Below, one piece after another: positions 59,463 through 64,000 of a DNA stretch of 64,000 bases; positions within the stretch are counted from its first letter, which is position 1; every line of letters starts with the position of its first letter. The translations under genes were made by a program, and so were the position numbers. Under the pieces are notes generated by a model. It did not search any database. It saw only the letters and a list, made by a program, of their open reading frames with translations, and was not told where the DNA came from. The stretch comes from Sipunculus nudus. Lineage: Eukaryota > Annelida > Sipuncula > Golfingiida > Sipunculidae. The stretch spans positions 16,561,479 through 16,625,478 of the forward strand of contig CM049321.1 in assembly GCA_026874595.1 (NCBI GenBank). Direction: 5' to 3'.

Positions 59463-60502
59463 TGACATTTGGAGATAAGCTTGAACTGAATAAAGTTAGC
59501 TTAATAGAGACATGACGTACCCTAAATATATAATCAGGCAGGCAGGAAAATATGTAACACTTTATATAATTTGGGGACTCAATTTTCAGTCAAAAGGATA
59601 TGTCGGGAACACGGAAGGATATGGTGACGTGTCCTGAAGGTTATTATTAATTTTTTTTTCATGACGTTCGGAAATGCCGTGCCCCGGTTAAAACTAGTCT
59701 TTTACACAGACACACGGTGGCGTGGCAGAGGCTTGGATACAACACGCGGGTGTATCTCAGTCCGTGATCGACATAGCCTTATAAATATGACAGACGGGTC
59801 AGCTCGCAGGTTCAATACTTCATTCACTATCCGAGCCATGGCGAGTTGCACACCGGCATGGCATGACTTCCCGCGGTGACATGGTCGGAGGACTATCATT
59901 AATTTTCTGACGTTGTTATACGCTATGGTATATATGTGCATTTTACTGAAGCTTTATCATGGACAACGTGACCTTCCCTCCCCTCCACATATTGCACTAA
60001 GCCATGCTATATGACACACTAAATTTAACAGAGTGTGTGTGTTTGGGGAGGGGGCGGGGGGTTCTTTTTCTAGCGATTTATCCGTATAAATGACAAAGGA
60101 CCTATTGTTAAATTCAGAGAAATACTCAGTAATTAAAGATACGTATTCATAATTCCTGAATAATATTGTAATCCATGACCACGTTCTTTATGACTAAAAA
60201 GAAAGTACACAATCCAGACACCTTAAAAGATGAAAAATAAAGTATTCATCGTGCATTACTTCCTAAATAACTACATAAAATTCAATACCTGTATATAGGG
60301 CCTACTATTTTAGTGGCAGCGATAATTTGATCCCCAATATACTATAAGAAAAGTCTGAACCATTTGTAACCAGTGACCAAGCCAGTATTTATTGTGAGGT
60401 TAAATAGGTTAAAACTGTATAATACTAAACTGGTTGAAAATACCTTTGAAATTTTTAATAAATATGGCTTTCGCGATAATTTACATAACAGTAATAATTG
60501 TA

Positions 60503-60569
<67 letters not shown>

Positions 60570-60921
60570 CAGAGCAGGAGGGGATTGTGCTCGAGGCACT
60601 TGTATTTGTTTTTGTAGCCAGTAGCTATTGTTTACTGTCAAACACCGAGTAAAGACATCACACACACATAAAAAAGGCTTGATCAAAGAGGAAGGCTACA
60701 TGGAACAAGACCTTATTTTGTTAATGCTTGACAGAGAGGCCGTTTTGCGTTATTGTCATATGTTTGTGTAAGTGTTGGTGATTATTGTTCGCATTCACAC
60801 TACATATTTATATGGGGTATATACATGTATTTTATGTACCTAAGCTCTTAAAACACGAAGACTGAACGAATGCCATAAATAAAACAATGAACCATCCAGA
60901 ACCAGTTCTTAACACAAGTTG

Positions 60922-60984
<63 letters not shown>

Positions 60985-61046
60985 CGTTACATATAATATA
61001 TATAATTATGAAAATATAAATGGTCCTACGAGGACATTATTACATG
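58850..61046 (+). repeat. Tandem duplication, unit 1 (~2.2 kb)
   Basis: Collinear with 61047-63485. Shared order: GTGGTGAATTnTATT, TTAGATGCA, CCCGTCCTGT, poly(G), GAGACGTTTTA, (TA)n, GGAGATAA-CTTGAACTGAAT, TGACGTTCG, CGTGATCGACATAGCC, (TA)n, and a terminal GGTC-TAC-AGGACATTATTACA. The units are diverged. No convincing ORF is conserved, so it is noncoding. Confidence 0.8.
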
Positions 61047-63485
<2,439 letters not shown>

Positions 63486-64000
63486 AGTTATTTATTGTTA
63501 TTCTGCAGTGGCGCTTAACACTTCGTAAGGTAACATGGAATTAATTAAACGTCTCCGAAAGGACATCTGGGGCAAAAATCAAGGCAAATTAATATGGTCT
63601 TGTGGCCAACATATCCTTCATGACGCTCGGAAATTACATGGGCCATTTTGTATCTAGCCTTTTACTCCTGCAGTATGCCGCTCCCTTACAGGCAAAGAGA
63701 AATATATTCAGTAATTTTTAAGCTAATAAATCCGGGTCACAGATAACTACTTTATTACCAAAAACTTTTTGTTTTTCCGAGATTACCGCTAGGTTGCACT
63801 GTTATAATCTTATTTAAATAAAAAAACTTCTATAGACGCTCCCCGTTGATTTTGATAATTGAGTAATTAAGTGTAATTATTTACAATTATTCAAGTAATT
63901 AGATGTAATTTGTAACTAGGCAAAAATTCAATTACAAGTAATTGTAATTCTAAATAAATGCTTATAAGGATATAGATATGATTTCGTTTGCTTTTCAATA
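63486..64000. other. AT-rich noncoding end of window
   Basis: The last ~150 bp has an ATTACTTGTAATTG-type repeated AT-rich pattern. No gene supported. Confidence 0.35.

Overview
This is eukaryotic, AT-rich, repeat-dense genomic DNA: spliced genes with GT-AG introns, Kozak-type starts, long (TA)n microsatellites, satellites and TIR elements. The gene content (several cGAS-like receptors and a CYP2-type P450) and the style of the dispersed repeats (tandem cores, CAGA/CAAA and ACGG-type microsatellite tails, recurrent TGACCTTTGACC cores) suggest a mollusc, probably a bivalve. That assignment is inference; no species is identified.

Layout. (1) 1-1.56 kb: tandem ~285-bp repeats carrying TGACCTTTGACCT. 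(2) 2.1-20.6 kb: a noncoding mosaic of satellites and recent segmental duplications, bracketed by diverged inverted repeats (about 2086-2260 and 20390-20567); it may be one very large composite mobile element. It holds ~148-bp and ~330-bp tandem repeats, a ~1-kb-arm inverted repeat (7.5-9.9 kb), two pairs of near-identical duplications (1,294 bp and 1,283 bp units), hairpin-plus-microsatellite modules, and many repeat-borne copies of motifs resembling CTCF, RFX X-box and DR1 nuclear-receptor sites. (3) 20.9-22.9 kb: an older element with ~270-bp inverted ends. (4) 23.7-25.7 kb: cGAS-like receptor gene A (plus strand, two coding exons, 371 aa) behind a cluster of CRE, kappaB-like and GAS-like sites. 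(5) 26.8-29.3 kb: ~340-bp tandem repeats with a perfect fold-back. (6) 29.3-35.4 kb: fragmentary repeats and a poly(A)-tailed retroposon. (7) 35.5-36.4 kb: cGAS-like receptor gene B (minus strand, 321 aa). (8) 36.5-50.5 kb: AT-rich noncoding DNA with direct duplications, a 550-bp MITE, hAT-like fragments, poly(C)/poly(G) tracts and minisatellites. (9) 50.6-51.5 kb: cGAS-like receptor gene C (plus strand, 324 aa). (10) 54.2-57.8 kb: a four-exon CYP2-like cytochrome P450 (489 aa). (11) 58.85-63.5 kb: a tandem duplication of a ~2.2-2.4 kb noncoding unit.

The three receptor genes all keep the nucleotidyltransferase GS motif and the three catalytic acidic residues, and all lack the vertebrate cGAS zinc thumb, so they are predicted to be active nucleic-acid sensors making cyclic dinucleotides for STING-type signalling. 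They are diverged paralogues in mixed orientation about 10-14 kb apart, separated by repeats: a small piece of an expanded innate immune family. The P450 is probably an ER-anchored monooxygenase, with an unusual I-helix. I see no functional link between the P450 and the receptors beyond proximity.

Most short ORFs here are translations of microsatellites or repeats and are not annotated. Repeat boundaries were read by eye and are good to roughly 10-30 bp unless exact motif positions are given.
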